Source of the DNA: JAHRAW01 sp028066695
GTDB lineage: Bacteria > Pseudomonadota > Gammaproteobacteria > Arenicellales > Poriferihabitantaceae
NCBI GenBank assembly: GCA_963457535.1
Contig: OY734803.1
Coordinates: forward strand, 434,001-498,000
DNA length: 64,000 nt
Direction of reading: 5' to 3'
In this document: piece after piece, positions 55,765 to 64,000 of the stretch
Numbering within the stretch: the first letter of the stretch is position 1
How the letters are laid out: each line of letters starts with the position of its first letter
Notes under the pieces: model-generated
What the model was told of the DNA's origin: nothing
The model's database searches: none
Seen by the model: the letters and a program-made list of their open reading frames with translations, nothing else
Translations under genes and position numbers: made by a program

Positions 55765-57254
55765 CGCAAAGCGGGTTTCGCTCCGCGCGTTGCGGATGCG
55801 CCCGGCGGCGCGTTCGCGGCGCGTCCGCCGCCGCCCTCCTCCGCCGGAAGCAACTTCCCCGGATTAAACAAATCCCCCGGGTCCAGCGCGCGTTTGATTT
55901 GCCGGTAGAGCGCCAGCGACACCGGGTCTTTGTAGCGCCGCATCTCCCCCAGTTTGGAAATGCCGATGCCGTGCTCGGCGCTGAATGAGCCGCCGAGTTG
56001 GTGCGCGACTTCGTGCACCACGCGGTTCATCGCGTCCCACTGCGACAAAAACGCCTTTGTCTCCATGTCCGGCGGCTGCAAGACCTCGTAGTGGATGTTG
56101 CCGTCTCCCATGTGCCCGAACGCATAGGGGCGCGCGCCGGGTATCGCGTCAACCACCGCACGGTCCGCACGGCGCAAAAATTCGGGGACGCTTGACACCG
56201 GCACCGAGACATCGTGCTTGATGCTGCCGCCTTCAAAACGCTGCGCCTCCACCACCTGCTCGCGCAGCCGCAGCAATTCGCGCGCCTGCGTTTCGTTTTC
56301 GGCGATGACCGCGTCCTGCAGCACATCGTCCTGCAGCGCGCGCGCCAGGCAGGCCTCCACCCGCTCGCGCAATGCCGGGCCCGGCGCGGCGCTGCCGGCT
56401 TTCAGCAGCGCGTACCATTCGTGTTGCGCCGCCAGCGGCGCGCGCGCGCCGGAGAAGTGGCGCAGCACGGAATGCACGGCGATGCCGCCCATCAATTCAA
56501 AAGTGACCAGGCGGTCGGCGGTCGCGGCGCGCAGGCGGCCGAGCAACTCCAGCGCGGCCTCGGGCGCGCGCATGCCGGCGAGCGCGACGCTTTCGCTTTG
56601 CAGCGCGGGGAAAAGTTTCAGCACGGCCGCGGTGATCACGCCGAGCGTGCCTTCGCTGCCGATGAACAGGTTTTTCAAGTCGTAGCCGGTGTTGTCCTTG
56701 CGCAGCGCCGACAGGCCGCTCCAAACACGCCCGTCGGCGAGCACCACTTCCAGGCCGAGCGCCAGGTCGCGCGCGTTGCCGTAATGCAGCACGTTGACGC
56801 CGCCGGCGTTGGTGGCGAGGTTGCCGCCGATTTGGCAACTGCCCTGCGCGCCGAGGCTGAGCGGAAACAGCCGCCCACGCGCGCGCGCCGCCTCCTGAAT
56901 GTCGGCGAGCACGCAGCCGGCCTGCACATGCATGCTGTGGTTGGCTTCGTCCACGCCGAGAACGCGGTTCATGCGGCGCAAATTCAAAATGACCTGGCCG
57001 CGCCGCGCGACCGCGCCGCCCATGGTGCCGGTGTTGCCGCCCTGCGGCACGATGCCGGCGCCGGCGCGCGCGCAGCGGGAAACCACCGCGGAAACTTCCT
57101 CCGCATTCGCCGGCAACGCGACCGCCAGGCATTCGCTGCGGTGGCGGCCGCGCAATTCCTCGGTGTAGGCGCGCGTCTGTTCGGGCGCGGTCAGCACATT
57201 TTTCGCGCCGAGAATGCGGGCAAGTTCGGCGGGCAGGGATTCGGCGGCGGGCAT
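55761..57254 (-). CDS. FAD-linked 2-hydroxyacid dehydrogenase (GlcD/D-lactate dehydrogenase type)
   Basis: This 497-residue flavoenzyme of the PCMH/VAO family probably oxidises a D-2-hydroxyacid such as D-lactate or D-2-hydroxyglutarate. The FAD-binding part has GIVPQGGNTGTMGGAV and IGGNLATNAGGVNVLHYGN. The C-terminal substrate part has FGHMGDGNIHYEVLQPP and SAEHGIGISKLGEMRRYKDP, with the metal-site histidines, ending in DPGDLFNPGKLLP. No iron-sulfur domain is fused. The last 25 residues are a Gly/Ala-rich tail. It is divergent from folE. Confidence 0.9.
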   Translation of the reverse strand: MPAAESLPAELARILGAKNVLTAPEQTRAYTEELRGRHRSECLAVALPANAEEVSAVVSRCARAGAGIVPQGGNTGTMGGAVARRGQVILNLRRMNRVLGVDEANHSMHVQAGCVLADIQEAARARGRLFPLSLGAQGSCQIGGNLATNAGGVNVLHYGNARDLALGLEVVLADGRVWSGLSALRKDNTGYDLKNLFIGSEGTLGVITAAVLKLFPALQSESVALAGMRAPEAALELLGRLRAATADRLVTFELMGGIAVHSVLRHFSGARAPLAAQHEWYALLKAGSAAPGPALRERVEACLARALQDDVLQDAVIAENETQARELLRLREQVVEAQRFEGGSIKHDVSVPVSSVPEFLRRADRAVVDAIPGARPYAFGHMGDGNIHYEVLQPPDMETKAFLSQWDAMNRVVHEVAHQLGGSFSAEHGIGISKLGEMRRYKDPVSLALYRQIKRALDPGDLFNPGKLLPAEEGGGGRAANAPPGASATRGAKPALR

Positions 57255-57295
57255 TTCTTAATGGGATAGCGGCAAGGCGGCCGCGTCGGCGAAAA

Positions 57296-57304
57296 TGATA
57301 CAAT
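57296..57304 (+). promoter_or_regulatory. Extended -10 promoter for folE
   Basis: TGA-TACAAT lies 33 bases before the folE ATG. No good -35 is seen. It is the third TGn-TACAAT element in the window. Confidence 0.5.
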
Positions 57305-57337
57305 ACCGCCCCCCGCACCACCCGCCACCGCAAACCC

Positions 57338-57898
57338 ATGACCGACACCGAAGCCACCGCCGCGCACTACCGCGCCCTCCTGTCCTCCATCGGCGAAGAC
57401 CCGGAGCGCGACGGGCTGGCCAACACGCCGCGGCGCGCGGCGCGCGCGCTGCAGTACCTGACGCAGGGCTACCAGCAAAGTTTGAAAGACGTGGTCGGCG
57501 GCGCGATCTTCCGCTCCGACAACGACCAGATGGTCATCACCAAGGACATTGAACTGTATTCGCTGTGCGAGCACCACATCCTTCCGTTCATCGGCAAATG
57601 CCACGTCGCCTATCTGCCGGCCGGCAAGGTCATCGGGCTTTCCAAACTCGCGCGCATCACCGACATGTACGCGCGGCGGCTGCAGATTCAGGAGAACCTG
57701 ACCGAGCAAATCGCGGTGGCGGTGGAATCCATCACCGGCGCGCACGGCGTCGGCGTGATCATAGAAGCGAAGCACATGTGCATGATGATGCGCGGCGCGC
57801 ACAAACAAAACTCGGTGACCACGACTTCCATGATGCTCGGGCGGTTTCGCGCCGACCACCGCACGCGCACCGAGTTTTTGACGCTGGTCGGCCACTGA
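57338..57898 (+). CDS. folE: GTP cyclohydrolase I
   Basis: This 186-residue type IA enzyme converts GTP to 7,8-dihydroneopterin triphosphate at the start of folate synthesis. The zinc site is visible in ELYSLCEHHILPFIGK (Cys and His) and in HMCMMMRGAHKQNS (second Cys). YLPAGKVIGLSKLARITDMY and RLQIQENLTEQIA are conserved family blocks. Length fits the family core without the N-terminal extension found in some members. Confidence 0.97.
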   Translation: MTDTEATAAHYRALLSSIGEDPERDGLANTPRRAARALQYLTQGYQQSLKDVVGGAIFRSDNDQMVITKDIELYSLCEHHILPFIGKCHVAYLPAGKVIGLSKLARITDMYARRLQIQENLTEQIAVAVESITGAHGVGVIIEAKHMCMMMRGAHKQNSVTTTSMMLGRFRADHRTRTEFLTLVGH

Positions 57899-57932
57899 GC
57901 GGCGCGCCCGGTAATACCGGCGGCATAAGCAG

Positions 57933-58772
57933 GTGAAAGCGCTGCTGGTGGACGGCCTGAACCTGGTGCGGCGGATTTACGCCGCGGTGCCGGCGCGCGA
58001 AGGCGCGCATTCCGGCGGCGATGGCGGCGGTGAAAACGACGGCCACCTCGCCGATGTGATTTCCTCCAGCGTCGCCTCGCTGCGGCGCGCGCTGCAGCAG
58101 CACGACCCGAGCCACTGCCTGGTGGTGTTTGACGGCGGCGGCCGCAACTGGCGGCACGAACTCTACCCCGACTACAAGAAAAACCGCGCGCCGATGCCGG
58201 CGCCGTTGCGCGGCGGCATGGCGCGCATCGCCGGCGCGTTCGGCGAAATTCATGCGCGGTGTTTTTCGCGCGACGATTTTGAGGCCGACGACATCATCGC
58301 CACGGTCGCCGCGAAAATCGCCGCGCGCGGCGGCCGCGCGCTGATCCTTTCCACCGACCGCAACTACTGCCAGTTGCTCGGCGATGGCATCGCGGTGTTT
58401 GACCACTTCGCGCAGCGTCCGCTGGACCGCGAAATGGTGGTGAAAAAGTTTCAGGTGCAGCCGCGCCAACTCCCGGAATTTCTGGCGCTCGCCGGCGACA
58501 GCGGCGCCTCCATTCCCGGCGTGCAGTCGGTCGGCGCGCGCACCGCAGCAAAATTGCTCGGCGCGCACGGCGGATTGGAAGAAGCGCTCGGCGCGGCCGA
58601 GTCGGGCGCGATTCGCGGAAAACTTGGCGCGAAGTTGCGCGCCGACGGCGAACACGCGCGCCTCGCGCGCAAACTGTTCACGCTGCGCACCGACCTGGAC
58701 CTCGGCATCAACCTGAGCGAATTGCGCTACGCCCCGCCCCAATCCGCCCCGGCGCCGGAGGGCGCGCACTGA
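57933..58772 (+). CDS. 5'-3' exonuclease / flap endonuclease (Xni or ExoIX type)
   Basis: This 279-residue protein is the 5' nuclease domain found in DNA polymerase I, as a stand-alone enzyme. KALLVDGLNLVRRIYAA, CLVVFDGGGRNWRHELYPDY and FEADDIIATVAAKIAARGG supply metal-binding acidic residues. LAGDSGASIPGVQSVGARTA is the helix-hairpin-helix DNA-binding motif. Size fits E. coli Xni (251) with a short insertion near residues 23-38. It starts at GTG. Its stop overlaps the next small gene as TGATGG. It probably trims RNA-DNA flaps or stalled-fork structures. Confidence 0.9.
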   Translation: MKALLVDGLNLVRRIYAAVPAREGAHSGGDGGGENDGHLADVISSSVASLRRALQQHDPSHCLVVFDGGGRNWRHELYPDYKKNRAPMPAPLRGGMARIAGAFGEIHARCFSRDDFEADDIIATVAAKIAARGGRALILSTDRNYCQLLGDGIAVFDHFAQRPLDREMVVKKFQVQPRQLPEFLALAGDSGASIPGVQSVGARTAAKLLGAHGGLEEALGAAESGAIRGKLGAKLRADGEHARLARKLFTLRTDLDLGINLSELRYAPPQSAPAPEGAH

Positions 58773-58951
58773 TGGAAATCTGGGAGCAGGTTTTGCTCGG
58801 CGTTTTTGCGTTGCTGCTGCTGTTTTTGTTTGTGCCGGGCATCAAGCCGATGCTGGCGAAATCCAAGGAGGCGCCGAAAGACTGGGCCGGCCTGCTGGCG
58901 CCGCTCGCGCTGGTCGCCGCGTTCGTGATTTTTCTGGCGGCGACGCTTTGA
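58772..58951 (+). CDS. Two-helix small membrane protein coupled to the nuclease gene
   Basis: This 59-residue product of unknown function begins MEIWEQVLLGVFALLLLFLF, continues with a short basic loop VPGIKPMLAKSKEAPKDW, and ends in a second membrane helix. Its ATG overlaps the stop of the 5' nuclease gene, which argues that it is really translated. No homologue is recognised. It may have been missed by length cut-offs. Confidence 0.6.
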   Translation: MEIWEQVLLGVFALLLLFLFVPGIKPMLAKSKEAPKDWAGLLAPLALVAAFVIFLAATL

Positions 58952-58982
58952 CAAATGTCAAAATCGCCGCGAAAAATGCCGC

Positions 58983-59011
58983 TTGCATTTTTTCCCGGGC
59001 GGCGCGATAAT
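58983..59011 (+). promoter_or_regulatory. Sigma-70 promoter for the TRAP transporter operon
   Basis: TTGCAT (58983-58988) and GATAAT (59006-59011) are 17 bases apart. The leader to the dctP-like gene is about 70 bases. Two A-tract repeat units lie just upstream (58958-58983). Confidence 0.65.
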
Positions 59012-59089
59012 GGCGCGCCTCCGGGCGGACAGGCCCGTTGAAAAAATTCTTTCTTCCTTCATTCACAACCCTACTTAACGGAGACTCAC

Positions 59090-60214
59090 ATGAAACGTCG
59101 TGACTTACTGATTGGCGCCGTCGGCGGCGTCGTTGTTGGCGGCGCGGCAACCGGCGTGGTTACCTCGCAGCGCGGCGGACAAGGCGCGCGCGGCCCCGGC
59201 ATCATCAAAGACCGCATTGAGGTGGCCATGGTGTCCACCTGGCCGCGCGATTTCCCCGGCCTCGGCACCGGCGCGCAGCGCTTCGCCGAGCGCGTCGGCG
59301 AAATGAGCGACGGGCGCATCGTGGTGGAATACTTCGCCGGCGGCGAGCGCGTCAAACCGTTTGACTCGTTTGACGAAGTCGCGTCCGGCAACGCGCAGAT
59401 GTACCACGCCGCCGACTACTACTGGAAAGGCAAGCACCCGAGTTGGGCGTATTTCACCGCGGTGCCGTTCGGCCTGACCTACACCGAAATGAACGCCTGG
59501 ATTCGCTTCGGCGGCGGCCAGGAGTTGTGGGACGAACTCGCCGCCGAATCCAACCTGAAGGGCCTGATGTGCGGCAACACCGGCGTGCAGATGGGCGGCT
59601 GGTTCCGCAAGGAGATGAACTCCGCCGACGACTTCAAGGGGCTGAAGATGCGCATTCCGGGGCTCGGCGGCGACGTGCTCACCAAACTCGGCGCCTCGCC
59701 GGTGTCGCTGCCCGGCAGCCAGATCTACGAAAACCTGGTGTCCGGCGCGATTGACGCGACCGAGTGGGTCGGCCCGTGGAACGACAACGCGATGAAGTTC
59801 TACGAGGCGGCGAAATACTACTACTACCCCGGCATGCACGAGCCGGGCGCGATGCTTTCCTGCGGCATCAACAAGGACTTCTGGGAGAGTCTGTCGCAGG
59901 CCGACCGCGTCATGATCGAGGCCGCGGCTTCCATGGAAAACGACGTGATGATGTCGGAATACAACGCGAAAAACAGCGAGGCGCTGCGGCGGCTGATCAG
60001 CGAACAGGGTGTGCAGTTGCGCCGCTTCAACGACGACATCTACGACGCGTTCGGGCGCGCCGCCGCGGAAGTGTTCGCGTCGGTGGTCGACCACAGCGCG
60101 CTGGCGCGGCGCGTGCACAACAGTTTCGTGCGCGCGCGCGAAGATGTCGGCGCCTGGGCGAAGATTTCCGACCAGGAATACGTCCGCCAGCGCAACCGCG
60201 TGCTCGGGCTGTAA
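59090..60214 (+). CDS. TRAP transporter substrate-binding protein (DctP/TakP family)
   Basis: This 374-residue periplasmic binding protein has a Tat signal: MKRRDLLIGAVGGVVVGGAA with twin Arg. The mature part begins near IEVAMVSTWPRDFPGLGTGA. It has the TRAP-binding signature GLKMRIPGLGGDVLTKLGAS, whose Arg contacts the carboxylate of the ligand, and GAIDATEWVGPWND, where the Glu/Trp pair resembles the sodium-bridged 2-oxoacid site of TakP. A carboxylic acid ligand is likely. GGAG precedes the ATG. It is first in an operon with DctQ- and DctM-like genes. Confidence 0.93.
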   Translation: MKRRDLLIGAVGGVVVGGAATGVVTSQRGGQGARGPGIIKDRIEVAMVSTWPRDFPGLGTGAQRFAERVGEMSDGRIVVEYFAGGERVKPFDSFDEVASGNAQMYHAADYYWKGKHPSWAYFTAVPFGLTYTEMNAWIRFGGGQELWDELAAESNLKGLMCGNTGVQMGGWFRKEMNSADDFKGLKMRIPGLGGDVLTKLGASPVSLPGSQIYENLVSGAIDATEWVGPWNDNAMKFYEAAKYYYYPGMHEPGAMLSCGINKDFWESLSQADRVMIEAAASMENDVMMSEYNAKNSEALRRLISEQGVQLRRFNDDIYDAFGRAAAEVFASVVDHSALARRVHNSFVRAREDVGAWAKISDQEYVRQRNRVLGL

Positions 60215-60292
60215 GCGCGGTTGGCGCGTGAAAGCGGGGCCGCCCGGCTTCGCTTTCGCGCGCGCCGCCCCGCATTCCGCCGGACCTCGGCC

Positions 60293-61225
60293 ATGCCGCA
60301 TCCCGACGCCGCATTGCGCGCATTCGCCGCGCTGATGGCGGCGCTGGTCGCGCTGTTTCTGCTGGGCTGCTACCTGCATTACTGGCGCAACTGGCCCGCG
60401 TTTTTCTCCGGCAATGGCTGGGCGCAGTGGCTCGGCGCCGCCGCGGTTTTCGCCGGCGTTTTGTGGCGCGTCTATTCCACCCCGAAGCGCGGCCTGCGCG
60501 ACGACGCGGCGCTGTATGCGCGCGCCGCGGCCTATGTGATTCGCGCCGCCTACTGGTCGGTGCTGCTGGTCGGCGCGGTTGACGCGCTCATCTCCTTTTT
60601 GCGCCTGGAAGGCATTCTGGAATACGCGGTCGGCGCGGCGCTCGCCGGCGAACTGGCCAAGCCGCACTTTCGCGGCGCCTACGTGCATTACCCGCTGCTT
60701 CTCGCCGCGCTGGTCATCGCCCGCTACGCCAAAACGCCCGGCTTTCTATGGCTCGCATTTCTGGTGGTGCTGGCCGAGTTTGCGGTGGTGGTTTCGCGCT
60801 TCGTGTTTTCCTATGAGCAGGCCTTCATGGGCGACCTGGTCAGGTTCTGGTATGCCGCGCTGTTTTTGTTCGCGAGCGCGCACACCCTCGCCGCCGAGGG
60901 GCATGTGCGCGTGGATGTGCTCTACGCGAATTTTTCGCCGCGCGCCAAGGCGCTTTCCAATGCCGGCGGCGCGCTGCTGCTCGGGCTGCCGGTGTGCTGG
61001 ACGATTCTGCTGCAGGGCATGTCCGGCAAAGGCGCGAGCATCGTAAGCCCGCTGTTGGGATTTGAGATTTCGCAAAGCGGCTACGGCATGTATGTCAAAT
61101 ATTTGATGGCCGGCTTCCTGCTGGTGTTCGCGGTGTCCATGGCGCTGCAGTTCATCGGCTCCTTTCTGGAAAACGCGGCCGAACTGCGCAAACCGCCGCC
61201 GCGCAGGCGGCGCAAGGCGGCCTGA
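60293..61225 (+). CDS. TRAP transporter small permease subunit (DctQ-like), long form
   Basis: This 310-residue membrane protein has about seven hydrophobic segments. The C-terminal half carries the DctQ pattern: FMGDLVRFWYAALFLFASAH, GHVRVDVLYANFSPRAKAL and a late helix GFLLVFAVSMALQFIGSFLE. Typical DctQ proteins are around 170-200 residues with four helices; here the N-terminal half adds further helices. The ATG at 60293 was preferred over 60221 because the intervening stretch is arginine-rich and poorly conserved-looking. The downstream DctM gene starts two bases after the stop. Confidence 0.87.
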   Translation: MPHPDAALRAFAALMAALVALFLLGCYLHYWRNWPAFFSGNGWAQWLGAAAVFAGVLWRVYSTPKRGLRDDAALYARAAAYVIRAAYWSVLLVGAVDALISFLRLEGILEYAVGAALAGELAKPHFRGAYVHYPLLLAALVIARYAKTPGFLWLAFLVVLAEFAVVVSRFVFSYEQAFMGDLVRFWYAALFLFASAHTLAAEGHVRVDVLYANFSPRAKALSNAGGALLLGLPVCWTILLQGMSGKGASIVSPLLGFEISQSGYGMYVKYLMAGFLLVFAVSMALQFIGSFLENAAELRKPPPRRRRKAA

Positions 61226-61227
61226 TC

Positions 61228-63834
61228 ATGGAACTGGTCTTTTTGCTGGTGCTGATTTTGCTGATGGTGGGCGCGCTGACGGCCGGCTACCCGGTCGCGT
61301 TCGCGCTGCCCGGCTCGTCCATCTTGGCGGTCGCGCTGGCCGCGCTCTGCGGATATTTGTTCGCCGGCGACAGCAGCGCCTACTTCGCGCAGGACGGGCC
61401 TACGCAGTGGCTGAGCGCCGGCGTGACCAACTTCCGCAGCCTCTACTGGGATGTGGAGCGCGACACTTTGATCGCGATTCCGCTGTTCATCTTCATGGGC
61501 ATCATGCTGCAGCGCTCCAAGATCGCCGAGGATTTGCTGGTGGCGATGGCGCAGTTGTTCGGGCCGGTGCCCGGCGGACTTGGAATTTCGGTGGTGTTCG
61601 TCGGCGCGCTGCTCGCCGCGACCACCGGCATCGTCGGCGCCACGGTCATCGCCATGGGGCTGATCTCGCTGCCGGCGATGCTGCGCAACAACTACTCCAA
61701 GCCGCTCGCCGGCGGAACCATTTGCGCGTCCGGCACCCTCGGGCAGATCATTCCGCCGTCCATCGTGCTGATCATTCTCGCCGACCAGCTTTCCAACGCG
61801 GTGGAGCAGGCGAGCGCGGCGCGCAAGGCCGAATACCGGGAGGCCACCGGCGAGTTTTCCATGCCGTCGGAATTTGACATCACCTCGGCGAGCGCCGGCG
61901 ACATGTTCATGGGCGCGCTGATTCCGGGCCTGCTGCTGGTGGCGATCTACATGGCGTATATCCTGATCAGCGCGCTGCTGCGCCCCGGCAGCGCGCCGCC
62001 GGTGCCCTACGAGGGCAAATACGACCGCCGGTTTGCGCTGCGCATTTTGCTCGCGCTGGCGCCGCCGCTGGCGCTGATTTTTGGCGTGCTCGGCTCCATC
62101 GTCACCGGCGTCGCCACGGTCAACCAGGCCGGCGCGATCGGCGCCATCGGCGCGATGATCATGGGCGGCTACCGCTTGCGCGAGGGCGCGCGCGGCGCCT
62201 ATTGGCCGGCCGCGCTCGCGCTGGCCGCGGCCGTTGCAATCTTTCTGGTGCTGCATTTTTTTGATGTCAATGTCAAGAACATCAAAACCGGCCGCGACGC
62301 CGCGGGCATCGCGCTGGCCGCCATCGCGGTCGCCGCGCTCACCGCCGCGGTGCTGTGGAGCGCGTGGCGCGCCTATGTGACCGATGACACGCTGCGCGCG
62401 GTGATGGTGGACACCGCCAAGACCACTTCCATGGTGTTCATCATTTTGATCGGCGCGGCCATGCTGACCTCGGCCTTTCGCGGCTTCGGCGGCGAGCACT
62501 TGGTCAAAGAATTTTTGACCGGCCTGCCCGGCGGTTTTTGGACGCAATTTGTCGTGGTCATGGCCGTGATCTTTTTGCTCGGGTTTTTTCTGGACTTCAT
62601 TGAAATCGCGGTGGTGGTGGTGCCGATAGTCGCGCCGATTCTGCTGATTGACCCGTCGGCGAATGTGACCGCGGTGTGGCTCGGCGTGATGATCGGGCTG
62701 AACATTCAGACTTCGTTCCTGACGCCGCCGTTCGGTTTTGCGCTGTTTTATTTGCGCGGCGTCGCGCCCCCCGAAGTTCGCACCACGCAAATATACAAAG
62801 GCGCGTTCGCCTTCATCGTGCTGCAACTGGTCGGGCTCGGCATCGTCGGCTTCTTTCCGGGCATGGTCAATTACATGCCGAACCGCACCTACCTCACCTC
62901 GGAAACCGCGCCGCCGCCGGTCAACCCGCGCCTGCAATACTGCATGGAGCGGCGCGTGTTCGCCGAATACAACGAGCGCCGCGGCGAAATTCTGGACGCG
63001 GTCGCCGGCGCGCGCGAAATGGATTTGGCCGCGCTGCCGCAGGCGCGCCGCGACGAATTGCGCACCGGCATTGACGGCGCGGCCGGCGTGTTTTCCGCGG
63101 TGGCGCGCGTGGAAGCAGCCGAACGCGCGCTGAACGCATACCTGAAAGATTATGCGCCGCAGCAGCGCAAGGCGCGGAAACTGCAGTTGGAAATCCGCAA
63201 AATTGAAGCGCGCATCAAAAAGGCGCGAAGCCGCGGCCTGTCCGCCGGTGAAATTGCCGAGTTGCGCGAAGAGCGGCGCGAATTGCTGGCGCGCATTCCG
63301 CCCGGCTGGGAGCGCTCCAAGGCGACCTACGACAAACTCGCCGCGGCCGAGCGCAACGCGCGCCGCGAATACCGCCGGCAGGCGGACGCCGCCTACCAGG
63401 CGCTGCGCGGCACGCGCGCGATGATCCTCCAAAGCGGCGAACTCGCCGCGCTGCGCCCGGAATTAAGCGCGCTCGGCGCGATTGCAGCCGCCGACGACGC
63501 GGCGCGCGAGCGGGTCAAAACGCTGGACGCGTCGCTGCAGTATTTTGACGGCGTCGACGCCATCCGCGCGAAACTGCGCGAGACCGGCTACGCGCTCGCG
63601 CGAAGCGACGGCGCCGCCGCCGCGCGCGCACTGCTGCGCGAGGCCGGCGCATTGCTGGAAGATGAAATCGCCTGGCGCGAATCGGCCGCGCCGCTCCTCC
63701 CCGAACTCGCGCGCTACGACGACGCGGTCAAAACCACCATCGGTTTGCGCCTGCAAAAACGCCTGAACGACGAGCAGGCAAAAGACATCGCCGCCTGCCA
63801 GTCCGCGCACCGCGACATTTCGCTGGCGTTTTAG
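61228..63834 (+). CDS. TRAP transporter large permease (DctM-like) with a long C-terminal extension
   Basis: This 868-residue protein is the ion-coupled channel of the transporter. Residues 1 to about 565 form the DctM part: IPLFIFMGIMLQRSKIAEDL, GLGISVVFVGALLAATTGIV, GTICASGTLGQIIPPSIVL and NIQTSFLTPPFGFALFYLRG. Ordinary DctM proteins end there at about 430-600 residues. The remaining 300 residues are soluble, highly charged and largely helical (RKARKLQLEIRKIEARIKKA), probably coiled coil, with no known domain seen. The reading frame is intact across the join. Substrate is probably a carboxylate, by link with the TakP-like binding protein. Confidence 0.92.
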   Translation: MELVFLLVLILLMVGALTAGYPVAFALPGSSILAVALAALCGYLFAGDSSAYFAQDGPTQWLSAGVTNFRSLYWDVERDTLIAIPLFIFMGIMLQRSKIAEDLLVAMAQLFGPVPGGLGISVVFVGALLAATTGIVGATVIAMGLISLPAMLRNNYSKPLAGGTICASGTLGQIIPPSIVLIILADQLSNAVEQASAARKAEYREATGEFSMPSEFDITSASAGDMFMGALIPGLLLVAIYMAYILISALLRPGSAPPVPYEGKYDRRFALRILLALAPPLALIFGVLGSIVTGVATVNQAGAIGAIGAMIMGGYRLREGARGAYWPAALALAAAVAIFLVLHFFDVNVKNIKTGRDAAGIALAAIAVAALTAAVLWSAWRAYVTDDTLRAVMVDTAKTTSMVFIILIGAAMLTSAFRGFGGEHLVKEFLTGLPGGFWTQFVVVMAVIFLLGFFLDFIEIAVVVVPIVAPILLIDPSANVTAVWLGVMIGLNIQTSFLTPPFGFALFYLRGVAPPEVRTTQIYKGAFAFIVLQLVGLGIVGFFPGMVNYMPNRTYLTSETAPPPVNPRLQYCMERRVFAEYNERRGEILDAVAGAREMDLAALPQARRDELRTGIDGAAGVFSAVARVEAAERALNAYLKDYAPQQRKARKLQLEIRKIEARIKKARSRGLSAGEIAELREERRELLARIPPGWERSKATYDKLAAAERNARREYRRQADAAYQALRGTRAMILQSGELAALRPELSALGAIAAADDAARERVKTLDASLQYFDGVDAIRAKLRETGYALARSDGAAAARALLREAGALLEDEIAWRESAAPLLPELARYDDAVKTTIGLRLQKRLNDEQAKDIAACQSAHRDISLAF

Positions 63835-63858
63835 GCCACTGACGTTTTAAGGGGCGCG

Positions 63859-64000
63859 TCAGTAGCGGTAGTGCTCGGCCTTGTAGGGCCCTTCCACCGG
63901 CACGCCGATGTAGTCGGCCTGCTCCCTGCTCAGTTGCGTCAGTTGCGCGCCGATTTTGCCGAGGTGCAGGCGCGCGACTTCCTCGTCCAGTTTTTTCGGC
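63859..64000 (-). CDS. ahcY: S-adenosylhomocysteine hydrolase, C-terminal end (partial)
   Basis: On the minus strand the last 46 or so residues are visible, beginning PKKLDEEVARLHLGKIGAQL and ending YKAEHYRY. This is the conserved tail of AhcY, in which Lys and Tyr near the end contact NAD of the partner subunit. The enzyme splits S-adenosylhomocysteine to adenosine and homocysteine in the methyl cycle. The rest lies beyond the window. It is convergent with the TRAP operon; the 24-base gap contains only a weak CTGACG/CGTCAG inverted repeat. Confidence 0.95.
   Translation of the reverse strand, partial: PKKLDEEVARLHLGKIGAQLTQLSREQADYIGVPVEGPYKAEHYRY

Noticed and set aside
63835..63862. Terminator between the TRAP operon and ahcY
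   Set aside because: The CTGACG/CGTCAG stem is only 6 bp with a 12-base loop and no T-run, too weak to call.

Overview
The window looks like chromosomal DNA of a high-GC (roughly two thirds G+C) Gram-negative bacterium, most likely a gammaproteobacterium or a close relative. The evidence is the gene order thrS-infC-rpmI-rplT-pheS-pheT-ihfA-merR-tRNA-Pro, the accA-tilS pair, an RNase E that opens like the E. coli enzyme, lipid A/Kdo metabolism (waaA), an outer-membrane Tsx-like channel and a three-part TRAP transporter. No transposase, prophage or CRISPR array is visible. The tetranucleotide TCGA is strongly avoided, which forces unusual Ile, Phe and Val codon choices before Asp and Glu.

Layout. 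1-6651 (+): end of carA, carB, greA, an EamA exporter and an SLC13-type permease with RCK_C domains. 6737-13274 (+): a two-subunit NAD-linked formate dehydrogenase, a quinone oxidoreductase and a DnaQ-like exonuclease. 13300-15899 (-): rne with a long, hairpin-rich leader. 16071-25401 (+): tRNA-Val, the translation block from thrS to ihfA (infC appears to start at AUA), merR, tRNA-Pro and gltX. 25425-33035 (+): the accessory part of the window. It holds a coiled-coil membrane protein built from 33-bp and 21-bp repeats, a 1761-residue secreted FN3/cadherin-like/dockerin protein, and an A-B-A-B array of four small coiled-coil membrane proteins that share one conserved leader with a dyad over the -10 box. 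33077-42395 (+): tRNA-Ala, tRNA-Glu, an M16 protease, pncC, accA, tilS and the coupled run purE-tsaC-hemF-waaA. 42407-51816 (-): pepN, fdxA, a Tsx-like channel, an NCS2 permease, mutS and suhB. 51858-64000: trmJ, a GNAT enzyme (-), sucCD, a small membrane protein, a FAD-linked oxidase (-), folE, a 5'-3' nuclease with a 59-residue membrane protein, a TRAP operon, and the end of ahcY (-).

The genes outside 25.4-33.0 kb are mainly core metabolism and information processing, in short operons joined by 1- to 4-base stop/start overlaps. Two features stand out. One is the five-member coiled-coil family beside the giant secreted protein. The other is a dispersed, degenerate 12-15 bp repeat (an A-tract followed by a C/G-rich stretch). 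It fills several intergenic gaps, adds lysine-rich segments to PepN, MutS and SuhB, and before ihfA and mutS forms 5-codon mini-ORFs whose stops overlap the next start as ATGA. Promoters and terminators were identified by eye.
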